Below are positions 35,831 through 44,938 of a stretch of DNA of 64,000 nucleotides, piece after piece. Where the stretch lies: positions 823,501 to 887,500 of the forward strand of contig NZ_CP100126.1 in assembly GCF_024168045.1 (NCBI RefSeq), in the 5' to 3' direction. Position numbers and translations under genes: made by a program. Positions within the stretch are counted from its first letter, which is position 1. Each line of letters opens with the position of its first letter. Under the pieces are notes generated by a model. It saw only the letters and a program-made list of their open reading frames with translations, did not search any database and was not told the DNA's origin. The stretch comes from Dorea longicatena (lineage in GTDB: Bacteria; Bacillota; Clostridia; Lachnospirales; Lachnospiraceae).

Positions 35831-37272
35831 TGAAACTTCCTAGAATTCTGATTACTGCGATGAGAAGTGGCGCAGGTAAAACCATGCTGACCTGCGGAAT
35901 ATTGAAAGCAATGAAGATGCAGGAGATAAATCCTGCGTCTTTTAAGTGCGGGCCGGATTACATTGATCCAATGTTCCACAAGACTGTGATCGGCATCAGC
36001 AGCTATAATCTGGATTCCTTTTTGTGTGGAGAAAATGGAGTCAGAGAGATCCTGAAAAAAAATGGTGCCGGAGCAGATATTTCCGTAATGGAAGGTGTTA
36101 TGGGATACTATGATGGGATCGCAGGGATCTCTTCAGAGGCGAGTGCTTATGACATTGCCAGAATTACCGATACCCCGGCTGTGATGATCTTGGACTGTAA
36201 AGGACTAAGCGTGTCTGCAGTGCCGTGTATCCAGGGGTTTTTGCATTATAAAGAAGACAGCCGTATCAAAGGCGTAATTCTGAACCGTTTGTCTCCGATG
36301 ATGTATGGAAGAATGAAAGAGATGATCGAGGTGCAGACAGGAATCAAAGTCTACGGCTATGTTCCGGTTATGAAAGATTGTGCACTGGAGAGCCGTTATC
36401 TGGGACTGAAGCTTCCAAAAGAACGAAAAGATACGGAAGACAAACTCACAAGACTGGGAGAACAGATTCTGAAAAGTGTAGATATCGCAGGCCTTCTGGA
36501 ACTGGCAGAAAATGCACCGGAGCTGCAGGAAAAGAAAACGCAAGGATATACATCAGAAATGGTAGAAAATTTGGCAGAAAATGCACAGTATAGTACAGAA
36601 TCGGTTAGAACAAAAGATACGGTACGGATCGGGCTTGCAAGTGACGATGCATTCTGTTTTTTCTATCAGGATAATCTGGAACTGCTGCAGGAGATGGGAG
36701 CGGAACTGATTCCTTTTTCTCCTCTTTACGATAAGCAGATTCCGGAAAATCTGTCGGGACTTTTGTTCTATGGCGGTTATCCGGAACTATATGCAGAAGA
36801 ACTAAGTAAAAATGAGTCAATGAAGACGAGTATTAAAAAAGCATTGAACGGCGGAATGCCATGTATCGCGGAGTGTGGAGGATTCATGTACCTGCAGGAA
36901 TATATCAGAGATGAAAGCGGCACAGAATTTCCAATGGTTGGATTTTTAGAAGGGAAAAGTTATCCGACAGGTTCCTTAAAGCGATTCGGCTATGTTACCC
37001 TGACAGGGGGAAGAATATTCGGTAAAGAAGCAGGAGGTATCCCGGCACATGAATTTCATTATTATGATTCAGAAGTATGCGGGGAAGCATTTCTGGCGGA
37101 AAAACCAATGTCAAACCGTTCGTGGAAATGCATGATCAGTACCGATACGGTACTGGCAGGATATCCGCATATTCATTATTATGGAAATGAAAAGATTCCG
37201 GAGAACTTTCTGGAACAATGCAGAAGATGCAGGGAACAAGAGAAAAGAGCCAGGGAAAGAGATAGAACATAG
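35830..37272 (+). CDS. cbiA: cobyrinate a,c-diamide synthase
   Basis: 480 residues. It is a glutamine-dependent amidation enzyme for the a and c side chains. The N-terminal dethiobiotin-synthetase-like ATPase has P-loop RSGAGKTMLTCGIL and FKCGPDYIDPMFHK. The C-terminal type I glutamine amidotransferase domain has LLFYGGYPELYAEELS, the nucleophile Cys in CIAECGGFMYLQEYI, and the late His in PAHEFHYYDSE. All are complete. The ATG shares one base with the preceding TAA (TAATG). Confidence 0.95.
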   Translation: MKLPRILITAMRSGAGKTMLTCGILKAMKMQEINPASFKCGPDYIDPMFHKTVIGISSYNLDSFLCGENGVREILKKNGAGADISVMEGVMGYYDGIAGISSEASAYDIARITDTPAVMILDCKGLSVSAVPCIQGFLHYKEDSRIKGVILNRLSPMMYGRMKEMIEVQTGIKVYGYVPVMKDCALESRYLGLKLPKERKDTEDKLTRLGEQILKSVDIAGLLELAENAPELQEKKTQGYTSEMVENLAENAQYSTESVRTKDTVRIGLASDDAFCFFYQDNLELLQEMGAELIPFSPLYDKQIPENLSGLLFYGGYPELYAEELSKNESMKTSIKKALNGGMPCIAECGGFMYLQEYIRDESGTEFPMVGFLEGKSYPTGSLKRFGYVTLTGGRIFGKEAGGIPAHEFHYYDSEVCGEAFLAEKPMSNRSWKCMISTDTVLAGYPHIHYYGNEKIPENFLEQCRRCREQEKRARERDRT

Positions 37273-37293
37273 AGAACAGAGAGGATAAAAAGC

Positions 37294-38382
37294 ATGGCAG
37301 AGCAAAGCTTAGAACAACTGGAACAGGAATTCCATCAGATCGTATCTGGCATTCATCCGGCAGATGTAGTAACGAAAGGAAATGCGCAGAAAAAGTGGAA
37401 CTCCATTGCGAAACCGTTACACAGTCTGGGAAAACTAGAAGATCATATTATGCAGATTGCGGCACTGACCGGCGATACAGACGTGAATCTGAACCGGAAG
37501 GCGCTGATCGTGATGTGTGCGGATAACGGAGTGGTAGAAGAAGGTGTAACGCAGACAGGACAGGAAGTAACTGCAATTGTTGCAGAGAATTTTCTGACAT
37601 GCAATACCAGTGCGGCGATCATGTGTAAAAAAGCCGGTGTAGACATCTTTCCTATCGATATCGGTATGGCAGCGGATACAAAAGTCCCAAGATATAAAAC
37701 GGCAAATGGAACCGCAAATATGACCAAAGGTCCGGCTATGACAAGAATGCAGGCGTTACAGGCAATCTTAACCGGGATTCATCAGGTGAAGGAAAAGAAG
37801 GAAGCCGGATATAAGATCATTGCTACCGGAGAGATGGGAATCGGAAATACGACGACCAGCAGTGCCGTGGCTTCCGTACTTCTGGGAGACGAACCGGCAG
37901 AGATAACGGGACGGGGAGCAGGACTGACGAACGAAGGATTGGAAAGAAAAATACACGCGATCGAGAAGGCGATAGCGGTCAATCGTCCGAAATGGGATGA
38001 TCCGGTGGATGTACTGGCAAAAGTAGGCGGATTCGATCTGGCGGGAATCACCGGACTCTATCTGGGAGGTGCTGTATACCGAATCCCGATTGTAGTTGAT
38101 GGATTTATCTCAGCGGTTGCGGCACTTGCGGCCGTCAGAATCTGTGAGTGGGTCAAAGATGCGATGATTGTGTCACATGTCTCGAAAGAACCTGGAATGC
38201 AGAAGATCCTGAAAGAGTTACACATGGATGCACCATTGCATGCAGATATGTGCCTGGGTGAGGGAACCGGAGCTGTGGCATATCTTCCGGTGCTGGATCT
38301 TGCGGCAGAAGTGTATGGACGGATGAGTACATTTTCAGAAAATGACATCGAAGATTATAAAGAATTAGGTGAGAAAGAATGA
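37294..38382 (+). CDS. cobT: nicotinate-nucleotide:dimethylbenzimidazole phosphoribosyltransferase
   Basis: 362 residues, full length. It activates the lower-ligand base to alpha-ribazole phosphate. Motifs are KPLHSLGKLEDHIMQIAAL, VMCADNGVVEEGVTQTGQEVT, GEMGIGNTTTSSAVASVL, GRGAGLTN, VGGFDLAGITGLYLGGAVYRIPIVVDGFISAVAAL and the catalytic Glu region LGEGTGAVAYLPVLDLA. No bluB is in the window, so the native lower ligand may be made by other genes or salvaged. It overlaps cobU by four bases. Confidence 0.96.
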   Translation: MAEQSLEQLEQEFHQIVSGIHPADVVTKGNAQKKWNSIAKPLHSLGKLEDHIMQIAALTGDTDVNLNRKALIVMCADNGVVEEGVTQTGQEVTAIVAENFLTCNTSAAIMCKKAGVDIFPIDIGMAADTKVPRYKTANGTANMTKGPAMTRMQALQAILTGIHQVKEKKEAGYKIIATGEMGIGNTTTSSAVASVLLGDEPAEITGRGAGLTNEGLERKIHAIEKAIAVNRPKWDDPVDVLAKVGGFDLAGITGLYLGGAVYRIPIVVDGFISAVAALAAVRICEWVKDAMIVSHVSKEPGMQKILKELHMDAPLHADMCLGEGTGAVAYLPVLDLAAEVYGRMSTFSENDIEDYKELGEKE

Positions 38383-38948
38383 TACATCTGGTGACAGGCG
38401 GAAGCGGAAGCGGTAAATCTGAGTATGCGGAGAACTGGCTGACAGGCAGAAATAAGAAGGATGGTACTTACATATATATTGCAACCATGCAGCCATACAC
38501 AGAAGAAACGATGAAAAAGATTGAAAGACATCACAGGCTGAGAGCCGGAAAAGGATTCCGGACATTGGAAAAATATACAGATCTATCAGAACTTGAGATA
38601 CCAAAGAATCAGGGAATCCTTCTGGAGTGCATATCGAATCTGGTGGCCAATGAGCTTTACAGAGAAGATGGTACATTGAATGATTTAAAAGAAACAAAAG
38701 AAAAAGTATTGGCAGGAGTACGCAGACTGAGCAATTCTACGACACGTCTTGTAATTGTTACAAATGAAGTGAACGCAGATGTAAACGGCTATAGTGAAGA
38801 GACGGAAAAATATCGGGAATGCATCGGAATGGTGAATCAAAGTATTGCAGAGTTTGCAGATATAGTAACGGAAGTTGTGTATGGAATTCCGGTATGCATT
38901 CGTAAGGAGCAAAAGAAGTATGAAGAGTATAAAAAGAATATGGAATAG
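38379..38948 (+). CDS. cobU: adenosylcobinamide kinase / adenosylcobinamide-phosphate guanylyltransferase
   Basis: 189 residues. P-loop LVTGGSGSGKSEYAENW, then YIATMQPYTEETMKKIERHHRLRAGKGFRTLE, where the His that becomes guanylylated lies in ERHHRLR. LLECISNLVANELY and VTNEVNADVNGYSEETEKYRECIGMVNQSIAEFADIVTEVVYGIPV complete the fold. It phosphorylates adenosylcobinamide and transfers GMP to it. The normal Ser of GKS is present, unlike in the second CobU-like gene downstream. The stop lies 28 bases inside cobS. Confidence 0.94.
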   Translation: MIHLVTGGSGSGKSEYAENWLTGRNKKDGTYIYIATMQPYTEETMKKIERHHRLRAGKGFRTLEKYTDLSELEIPKNQGILLECISNLVANELYREDGTLNDLKETKEKVLAGVRRLSNSTTRLVIVTNEVNADVNGYSEETEKYRECIGMVNQSIAEFADIVTEVVYGIPVCIRKEQKKYEEYKKNME

Positions 38949-39726
38949 TTTCAAAATTGCGTTTTCCATGTACAGCAGGATTCCGATGCCGCGCAGCGAA
39001 TGGACAGATGAAAATAAATCGTATGCAATGTGTTTTTTTCCATGGATCGGTGCGGTGATCGGACTTTTGTCTTATGGAGTGTTTCGGTTTTCAAAATGGT
39101 TTGATGGGAATGGAGGAGGAAATTATTCCTTATTTTTTGTAATATTTCTGATCCTGATCCCGGTATTTATTACGGGAGGAATTCATCTGGACGGATTTCT
39201 GGATACACAGGATGCGCTGAGTTCCTGGCAGACGAAAGAGCGTCGTCTGGAAATACTGAAAGATTCCCACGCAGGAGCATTTGCTATCATTTCATGTACC
39301 GTCTATTTTCTGATGTATATTGGCGTGTATTCTTGTCTGAGTGTACGGAGTATGGAAGTGATCGCATATAGCTTCATGCTATCGAGAACATTGAGTGGAC
39401 TGTCTGTAGTTACATTTCCACAGGCAAGGAAGAAAGGTATGGTGGCAGATTTTTCGGAAAGTGCATCGACCAGAATTACAAGAATGGTATTGGGCATTTA
39501 TCTGATTGTACTGTGTTTCCTGATTCCACTGACCGGAGGGATCTGCGGAATCGGATGTGTGATCTCGGCAGGCGTGGTATTTGGATATTATTACCGGATG
39601 GCGATGAAGAATTTCGGTGGTGTGACCGGGGATCTGTGTGGATATTTCCTGCAGGTATGTGAACTTGTGATGGCGCTTGTCGTGGTAGTAGTGGATATCG
39701 TAGTAAAAAGCGGAATCATCAAATGA
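38920..39726 (+). CDS. cobS: adenosylcobinamide-GDP ribazoletransferase (cobalamin synthase)
   Basis: 268 residues, polytopic membrane enzyme that joins adenosylcobinamide-GDP and alpha-ribazole. Motifs are FSMYSRIPMPRSEW, MCFFPWIGAVIGLL, GGIHLDGFLDTQDALSSW, ILKDSHAGAFAIISCTVYFL and FGGVTGDLCGYFLQVCEL. The frame is open further upstream to 38875, but AAGGAG at 38904-38909 and the conserved N-terminus indicate ATG 38920. It overlaps the end of cobU. Confidence 0.94.
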   Translation: MKSIKRIWNSFKIAFSMYSRIPMPRSEWTDENKSYAMCFFPWIGAVIGLLSYGVFRFSKWFDGNGGGNYSLFFVIFLILIPVFITGGIHLDGFLDTQDALSSWQTKERRLEILKDSHAGAFAIISCTVYFLMYIGVYSCLSVRSMEVIAYSFMLSRTLSGLSVVTFPQARKKGMVADFSESASTRITRMVLGIYLIVLCFLIPLTGGICGIGCVISAGVVFGYYYRMAMKNFGGVTGDLCGYFLQVCELVMALVVVVVDIVVKSGIIK

Positions 39727-39849
39727 TGAACAGGCTGGATAAAAGTGTGGAAAGAATGAAGAAAACAAGTGGCAGAAAGAAAACAGCAGAGAAATAGTAG
39801 AAAATAACAGAAAGATGAAAATACAGGATTGGAGGAAGGAAAAGAAGTC

Positions 39850-40230
39850 ATGATCATGATAATAGGCGGCGCATATCAGGGAAAACTTGCATTCGCAAAG
39901 AAAATCTACCCAGATGTCACATGGGCAGACGGTGCGGTATGTACGGAAGAAGAACTATATAGCTGCGAAGGGATATATCATTTCCATCAGTATATCGAAA
40001 GAAAGATAAAGGAAGGAGAACCGATAGATGATCTTGCAGAAGAACTGATTCGGAAGAATCCGGAACTGATCCTGATCACAGATGAGATCGGATACGGGAT
40101 CGTGCCGGTTGACCGGATGGAACGGGAATACAGAGAGCAGACCGGAAGAGTGTGCACGCGCCTTGCGGCATATTCGGAGAAAGTATACCGTGTGATGTGC
40201 GGAATCGGACAGGTGATAAAGGAAGTATGA
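39850..40230 (+). CDS. degenerate CobU-like protein
   Basis: 126 residues. The N-terminus MIMIIGGAYQGKLAFAKKI is the CobU P-loop with Leu in place of the essential Ser/Thr (GKL). The C-terminal half ITDEIGYGIVPVDRMEREYREQTGRVCTRLAAYSEKVYRVMCGIGQVI matches the last third of CobU closely. The middle, with the guanylylation His, is shortened, so the protein is about 60 residues smaller than CobU. GGAGGAAGGA (39831-39840) sets the ATG at 39850. It sits between cobS and cobC and overlaps cobC by four bases, so it is translated with the cob genes. Catalysis is doubtful; a regulatory or assembly role is possible. Confidence 0.8.
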   Translation: MIMIIGGAYQGKLAFAKKIYPDVTWADGAVCTEEELYSCEGIYHFHQYIERKIKEGEPIDDLAEELIRKNPELILITDEIGYGIVPVDRMEREYREQTGRVCTRLAAYSEKVYRVMCGIGQVIKEV

Positions 40231-40946
40231 GGATTTATCTGATACGTCATTCGATGACGAAAGGAAATAAAGAAAAACGCTATATCGGAACGACGGATGA
40301 ATCTTTATGTCGGGAAGGAATACAGCTTTTGGAAGAGAGAAAAGGAATGTATCCTGAGGTTACATATGTCTATGTAAGTCCGATGAAGCGGTGCGTGCAG
40401 ACGGCAGAGATCATTTATCCGGAGATGATGAAAGCAGGAGCATATAGCTGTAATGAAAAGTTACGGGAGTGTGATTTTGGCCTGTTTGAAAATCATAATT
40501 ATATCGAACTTTCCGGCTGCCCGGAGTATCAGGCATGGATAGACAGTGGTGGGAAGCTGCCATTTCCGGAAGGGGAAAGCAGGGAAGCGTTCATCCGGCG
40601 GACACTTGAAGGGTTCCGGGAAGTCGTACGGGATGCGCAGGCACATGACCGGGAGACGATTGCGGTTGTGGCACATGGCGGAACGATTATGAGTATCATG
40701 GAACGGTATGCAGTAAAGGAAGACGGGACACCAGCAGGAAGTTATTATGATTATCAGATAAAGAATGGAGAAGGATATGAACTTAGAATTTCAGAGAATA
40801 ACATATATGACGATCGCGATCGTGGCGGGCTTTGTTCTGGATCTGATCTTCGGGGATCCAAGATGGCTGTATCATCCGGTGAGGCTGATCGGGCATCTGA
40901 TATCGGGAACCGAAAGAATTATCAGAAACTGTCTGCCGGTGAATAA
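40227..40946 (+). CDS. cobC: alpha-ribazole phosphatase / histidine phosphatase family protein
   Basis: 239 residues. The histidine-phosphatase core (about 1-185) has the phospho-acceptor in YLIRHSMTKGNKEKRYIGTTDESL, YVSPMKRCVQTAEII, LRECDFGLFENHNYIEL and the second His in VVAHGGTIMSIME. It is expected to dephosphorylate alpha-ribazole 5'-phosphate or adenosylcobalamin 5'-phosphate. The last ~52 residues (after GYELRIS) are polar and unlike the family; they are read out of frame through the first 170 bases of cbiB. The usual family length is near 200, so the natural stop appears to be lost. The start is coupled to the upstream gene (ATGA). Confidence 0.88.
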   Translation: MRIYLIRHSMTKGNKEKRYIGTTDESLCREGIQLLEERKGMYPEVTYVYVSPMKRCVQTAEIIYPEMMKAGAYSCNEKLRECDFGLFENHNYIELSGCPEYQAWIDSGGKLPFPEGESREAFIRRTLEGFREVVRDAQAHDRETIAVVAHGGTIMSIMERYAVKEDGTPAGSYYDYQIKNGEGYELRISENNIYDDRDRGGLCSGSDLRGSKMAVSSGEADRASDIGNRKNYQKLSAGE

Positions 40947-41757
40947 GACAGGGGAACGCATCGGTGGAGGGATTCTGGTGCTGGTGGTTGTGACGGTCAG
41001 TACAGGAGTTCCGGCGGTGATCTTATCGGTTGCATATAAGTATTTCTGGCAGCTTGGACTTGCACTGGAAAGCTTCTGGTGTTATCAGATCCTTGCAACG
41101 AAATCCCTGAAAGTAGAAAGTGACAGGGTCTACATAGCACTGAAAGACAAGGGCCTGGAGGCTGGGAGAAAGGCCGTGTCCATGATCGTCGGAAGAGATA
41201 CACAGAATCTGACGGAAGAAGGTGTGACCAAGGCGGCCGTAGAGACGGTGGCAGAGAATACATCGGATGGTGTGATCGCACCGTTATTTTATATGCTGAT
41301 CGGCGGAGCTGTTCTGGGATTTACATACAAAGCGATCAATACGATGGATTCGATGGTTGGATATAAGAATGACAAGTATCAGTGGTTTGGAACGGCAGCA
41401 GCGAAGTTAGACGATGTGGTGAATTTCATTCCGGCAAGGGTATCGGCAGTGTTGATGATCCTGGCTGCATATCTGACCGGAATGGATGGAAAGAATGCAG
41501 CACGTATCTTCCGAAGAGACCGCTTTAATCATAAAAGTCCGAACTCGGCACAGACAGAAGCAGTCATGGCGGGGGCACTGGATGTGCAGCTTGCAGGAGA
41601 TGCATGGTATTTTGGAAAGCTGCATAAGAAGCCGACGATCGGAGATCCGGTCCGGGAGATGGAACTACTGGATATCCGGAGATCGCATAAGCTGTTATAT
41701 GGGACGGCAATGCTTGGTCTGATACTTGGAATCATCCTCCGGATTTTGGTTCTGTAG
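40777..41757 (+). CDS. cbiB: adenosylcobinamide-phosphate synthase
   Basis: 326 residues, membrane protein attaching the aminopropanol arm made by CobD. Motifs are VAGFVLDLIFGDPRWLYHPVRLIGHLIS, LTEEGVTKAAVETVAENTSDGVIAPLFYMLIGG, YKAINTMDSMVGYKNDKYQWFGTAAAKLDDVVNFIPARVSA and RDRFNHKSPNSAQTEAVMAGALDVQLAGDAWYFG. GGAG at 40767-40770 favours the ATG at 40777 over an in-frame ATG at 40765. The conserved DLIFGDPRW segment lies within the overlap with cobC, so cbiB is the constrained frame there. Confidence 0.94.
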   Translation: MNLEFQRITYMTIAIVAGFVLDLIFGDPRWLYHPVRLIGHLISGTERIIRNCLPVNKTGERIGGGILVLVVVTVSTGVPAVILSVAYKYFWQLGLALESFWCYQILATKSLKVESDRVYIALKDKGLEAGRKAVSMIVGRDTQNLTEEGVTKAAVETVAENTSDGVIAPLFYMLIGGAVLGFTYKAINTMDSMVGYKNDKYQWFGTAAAKLDDVVNFIPARVSAVLMILAAYLTGMDGKNAARIFRRDRFNHKSPNSAQTEAVMAGALDVQLAGDAWYFGKLHKKPTIGDPVREMELLDIRRSHKLLYGTAMLGLILGIILRILVL

Positions 41758-41844
41758 ATGATATTGATAATAAAAATCAAAAAACAAATAATATTATCTG
41801 CAAATTATGAATAAAAAGTTAGAATTGTGCAAACAATGTTCCTG

Positions 41845-41874
41845 TTGACTAACATAGTCAGTGCAACTTACAAT
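41845..41874 (+). promoter_or_regulatory. promoter with DtxR-style palindrome upstream of the FeoA-like gene
   Basis: TTGACT (41845-41850), 18-bp spacer, TACAAT (41869-41874). The palindrome TGACTA-ACA-TAGTCA (41846-41860) overlaps the -35 box. Its position suggests repression by a metalloregulator; family assignment is inference. Confidence 0.65.
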
Positions 41875-41903
41875 ATAAAAAAGAGGTAAAGAAGGTGTTA
41901 GTT

Positions 41904-42116
41904 ATGCAGGCATTGTCAAAGGCGGCGGCTGGAAAAAGCTACACCATCAAGTGGATGTTCGGCATCCCGGAAGTTCTGGATAAGATCCGAAAATACAAGA
42001 TTGATGAAGGCAGTGAGATCACAGTCATTCAGAATTCCGGAAGAGACCTGATCATCAGAAGTGGTGAGCAGCGGATCGCAATGAGCAGCGATGCGGCAAC
42101 AAGAATTCAGGTATAA
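41904..42116 (+). CDS. FeoA-domain small protein
   Basis: 70 residues forming one SH3-like FeoA domain: GKSYTIKWMFG, VLDKIRKYKIDEGSEITVIQ, DLIIRSGEQRIAMSSDAATRIQV. FeoA proteins assist or regulate the ferrous iron channel FeoB. No feoB is adjacent; the gene sits between cbiB and cobD with its own promoter and palindromic operator. GAAGG at 41891-41895 fits ATG 41904; the frame also opens with GTG 41895. A link between metal status and the corrin cluster is possible but unproven. Confidence 0.82.
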   Translation: MQALSKAAAGKSYTIKWMFGIPEVLDKIRKYKIDEGSEITVIQNSGRDLIIRSGEQRIAMSSDAATRIQV

Positions 42117-42205
42117 GATTTCGGTTGACTATTTTCTGCAAAGTGAGTAAGATGGTTGTAGCAAAATAGCAGAGAGAGCGGTTTATCCGCACAGGTGAAG
42201 GAACG

Positions 42206-43252
42206 TTGGCAGAACCAAAAGAGACAGTTCACGGTGGAGACATTTACCGGAATCCATCTGTTACAGATTATTCTGTAAACAGTAACCCGCTGGGAGTTCC
42301 CGAAGCGGTACGAAAGAGCGTACAGGAAAGTGCAGACAGGATCATGTATTATCCGGATGTCAGATGCGACAGACTTCGGGAGTCAATCAGTGATTTTGAG
42401 AGAATAGAAAAAGAAAAGATACTCTGCGGCAATGGTGCTGCAGAGCTTTTTTTTGCTGTCGTAATGGCAGTGAGACCGAAAAAAGCACTGGTGACGGCAC
42501 CAGCTTTTTCCGAGTATGAGCGGGCACTTGGCACAGTTGGAGCAGAGGTACAATATTACAGATTAAAAGAAGAACAGGATTTCCGGATACAGGAGGATAT
42601 ACTGGAACAGATTACGGAAGATACAGATATGATATTTCTGTGCAATCCCAATAATCCGACCGGACAGACAACGGAAAAAGAACTGCTGATTCGTGTGATG
42701 AACAGGTGTAATAAATGCGGTACGATACTGGTCCTGGATGAGTGTTTTATAGAGTTTCTGGAAGAACCAGAAAGATATGAATGCCGGGGGTATCTGACAC
42801 AGTATCCGAATGTGGTCATTATCAAAGCATTTACGAAAATATTTTGTATGCCAGGTGTAAGACTTGGATATGCATTGTGTGAGAATGCAGCTCTTAGGAA
42901 ACGAATGAGGGCAATGCTCCAGCCGTGGAATGTGTCGGTAACGGCACAGGAAGCAGGTGTGGCAGCACTTGTTGATTGCGAAGCATATTTAAAGAGAACG
43001 AGAGAATATATAAAAAAAGAAAAGTTCTGGATGACAGAGCGGATGAGAAAGCTTGGTCTGAATGTATGGGGATCGGAAGCAAACTATATATTTTTTAAAG
43101 GAAAAGCAGGGCTGTATGAGAAGGCACTGAAAAGCGGACTGTTGATCCGGGACTGCAGTAACTATGAAGGACTGACAGAAGGGCATTACCGGATTGCAAT
43201 AAGATCTGAAGAAGAGAATGAAAGGTTGATAACATGGCTGGAAAAATTATGA
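42206..43252 (+). CDS. cobD: L-threonine-O-3-phosphate decarboxylase
   Basis: 348 residues, PLP-dependent aminotransferase fold (type I). It makes (R)-1-amino-2-propanol phosphate for CbiB. The CobD-type N-terminus is [24 protein letters not shown]. The core has [44 protein letters not shown] and the PLP-lysine segment [19 protein letters not shown]. The start is TTG at 42206 with GAAGG just upstream; the conserved region begins ten residues later. The last 19 bases overlap cobQ. Confidence 0.92.
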   Translation: MAEPKETVHGGDIYRNPSVTDYSVNSNPLGVPEAVRKSVQESADRIMYYPDVRCDRLRESISDFERIEKEKILCGNGAAELFFAVVMAVRPKKALVTAPAFSEYERALGTVGAEVQYYRLKEEQDFRIQEDILEQITEDTDMIFLCNPNNPTGQTTEKELLIRVMNRCNKCGTILVLDECFIEFLEEPERYECRGYLTQYPNVVIIKAFTKIFCMPGVRLGYALCENAALRKRMRAMLQPWNVSVTAQEAGVAALVDCEAYLKRTREYIKKEKFWMTERMRKLGLNVWGSEANYIFFKGKAGLYEKALKSGLLIRDCSNYEGLTEGHYRIAIRSEEENERLITWLEKL

Positions 43253-44802
43253 TACAGGGGACAATGTCCAACGCAGGAAAGAGTCTTCTGTGTGCGGGAC
43301 TTTGCAGAATATTCAAACAGGACGGATACCGGGTGGCTCCGTTCAAATCCCAGAATATGGCACTGAATTCCTTTATTACAGAGGATGGACTGGAGATGGG
43401 ACGTGCACAGGTTGTGCAGGCAGAGGCAGCAGGCGTGGCGCCGCAGGTAGAGATGAATCCGATCCTGTTAAAGCCGACCAACGATGTAGGATCACAGGTG
43501 ATCGTAAATGGTGAAGTCTTGAAGAATATGAGTGCAAGAGAATATTTTGCTTATAAAAAGCAGCTCATACCGGACATTATGAAAGCATTTCACAAATTAG
43601 AAGAAGAGAATGACATCATTGTGATCGAAGGAGCGGGAAGTCCGGCAGAGATCAACCTGAAGAAAGATGATATTGTAAATATGGGGCTGGCGAAGATGGT
43701 AGATGCGCCGGTGCTTCTGGTCGGAGATATTGACCGCGGAGGAGTATTTGCCCAGCTTCTGGGGACGCTTATGCTCCTGGAAGATGATGAGAAAGAACGT
43801 GTAAAGGGACTGGTCATCAACAAATTCCGCGGGGATAAGACAATCCTGGATCCCGGTATTGTTATGTTGGAAGAAAGAGGCGGCATTCCGGTAGTCGGAG
43901 TTACACCGTATATGCAGGTCGAGATTGAAGATGAAGACAGTCTGACAGAGCGTTTTAACATGACAAAGGCTGGAAAAGGTGCAGAAGAAAGGATCGGTCT
44001 GGTGGATATCGCAGTCATCCGGACACCGAGAATTTCGAACTTTACGGATTTCATGCTGTTGGAAAATGCTCCGGGAGTGAATCTGCGTTATGTAAAGAAT
44101 CCAAGAGAACTGGAAAATCCTGATATGATTATCCTTCCGGGAACAAAAAATACGATGGGAGATCTGAAATGGTTAAGACAGAGCGGAATGGAAGCGAAGA
44201 TTCTAAAGGCGCATGCCGGCGGCTGTGTGGTCTGGGGAATCTGCGGCGGCTATCAGATGCTGGGGCAGTCGCTCAGTGATCCGGAAGGCGTGGAAGATGG
44301 CGGCAGTATGAAAGGACTCGGCCTTTTGCCGGTAACGACTACATTTACCACAGAAAAGACCAGAACAAGGGTGAATGGAACACTCCTTCATGTGGAGGGG
44401 AATCTGAAAGCACTTGAGAATCTGAAGTTTGAAGGATACGAGATCCATATGGGAAAGACCGAACTTCTGGAAGGATGTCCGATGAATCAGATTCACGATA
44501 CGGTGAAGAAAAAGGACAGACAGATTCCGGATATGGAGCCGGAAAACAGAATAGAGAACAGTACAGACGGAATCTCGCATGGAAATGTATACGGAACATA
44601 CATCCACGGCATTTTTGATAAGGAGAAAATTGTATCGGAGATCGTAAAATCCCTGGCAGAAAAGAAAGGACTTTCAATGGAAGAAGTGGAAGGTGTAGAC
44701 CTGAAAGCATTCAAAGAAAGCCAGTATGATCTTCTGGCAGATACACTCAGAAAACATCTGGACATGAAGGCAATCTATCAGATCATGGGAATGCAGAAAT
44801 AA
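43234..44802 (+). CDS. cobQ: cobyric acid synthase
   Basis: 522 residues (CbiP/CobQ). It amidates the b, d, e and g side chains of adenosylcobyrinic acid a,c-diamide. The N-terminal ATPase has [47 protein letters not shown] and PILLKPTND. The C-terminal glutaminase has Cys in [19 protein letters not shown] and the late His in GTYIHGIFD. It is complete. The start ATG lies inside cobD, so translation is coupled. Confidence 0.96.
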   Translation: MAGKIMIQGTMSNAGKSLLCAGLCRIFKQDGYRVAPFKSQNMALNSFITEDGLEMGRAQVVQAEAAGVAPQVEMNPILLKPTNDVGSQVIVNGEVLKNMSAREYFAYKKQLIPDIMKAFHKLEEENDIIVIEGAGSPAEINLKKDDIVNMGLAKMVDAPVLLVGDIDRGGVFAQLLGTLMLLEDDEKERVKGLVINKFRGDKTILDPGIVMLEERGGIPVVGVTPYMQVEIEDEDSLTERFNMTKAGKGAEERIGLVDIAVIRTPRISNFTDFMLLENAPGVNLRYVKNPRELENPDMIILPGTKNTMGDLKWLRQSGMEAKILKAHAGGCVVWGICGGYQMLGQSLSDPEGVEDGGSMKGLGLLPVTTTFTTEKTRTRVNGTLLHVEGNLKALENLKFEGYEIHMGKTELLEGCPMNQIHDTVKKKDRQIPDMEPENRIENSTDGISHGNVYGTYIHGIFDKEKIVSEIVKSLAEKKGLSMEEVEGVDLKAFKESQYDLLADTLRKHLDMKAIYQIMGMQK

Positions 44803-44836
44803 TTTTTCGGGATTACTATGTATTCGTAAGGAGCTG

Positions 44837-44877
44837 TAGATACCAAAGTATGCAAGAGAAGTTGCCGATGGCAAGTT
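44837..44877 (+). repeat. 41-bp near-repeat, copy 2 (upstream of cbiC)
   Basis: Starts with TAG followed by ATACCAAAGTATGCAAG and ends at GGCAAGTT. It is 36/41 identical to 31088-31128. TTGCC-GAT-GGCAA is a perfect 5-bp stem here. The 136-bp gap between cobQ and cbiC holds nothing else that I can support. Confidence 0.6.
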
Positions 44878-44938
44878 TTGTAGTTAGAAAAGATGAGATG
44901 TGGGCTATGACGGACTATGAAGAGAAAGGAAGAAAACG

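Noticed and set aside
39726..39797. 24-codon frame (MNRLDKSVERMKK...) after cobS
   Set aside because: No ribosome binding site of its own and only A+G-rich composition; probably untranslated spacer, though coupling to the cobS stop cannot be excluded.
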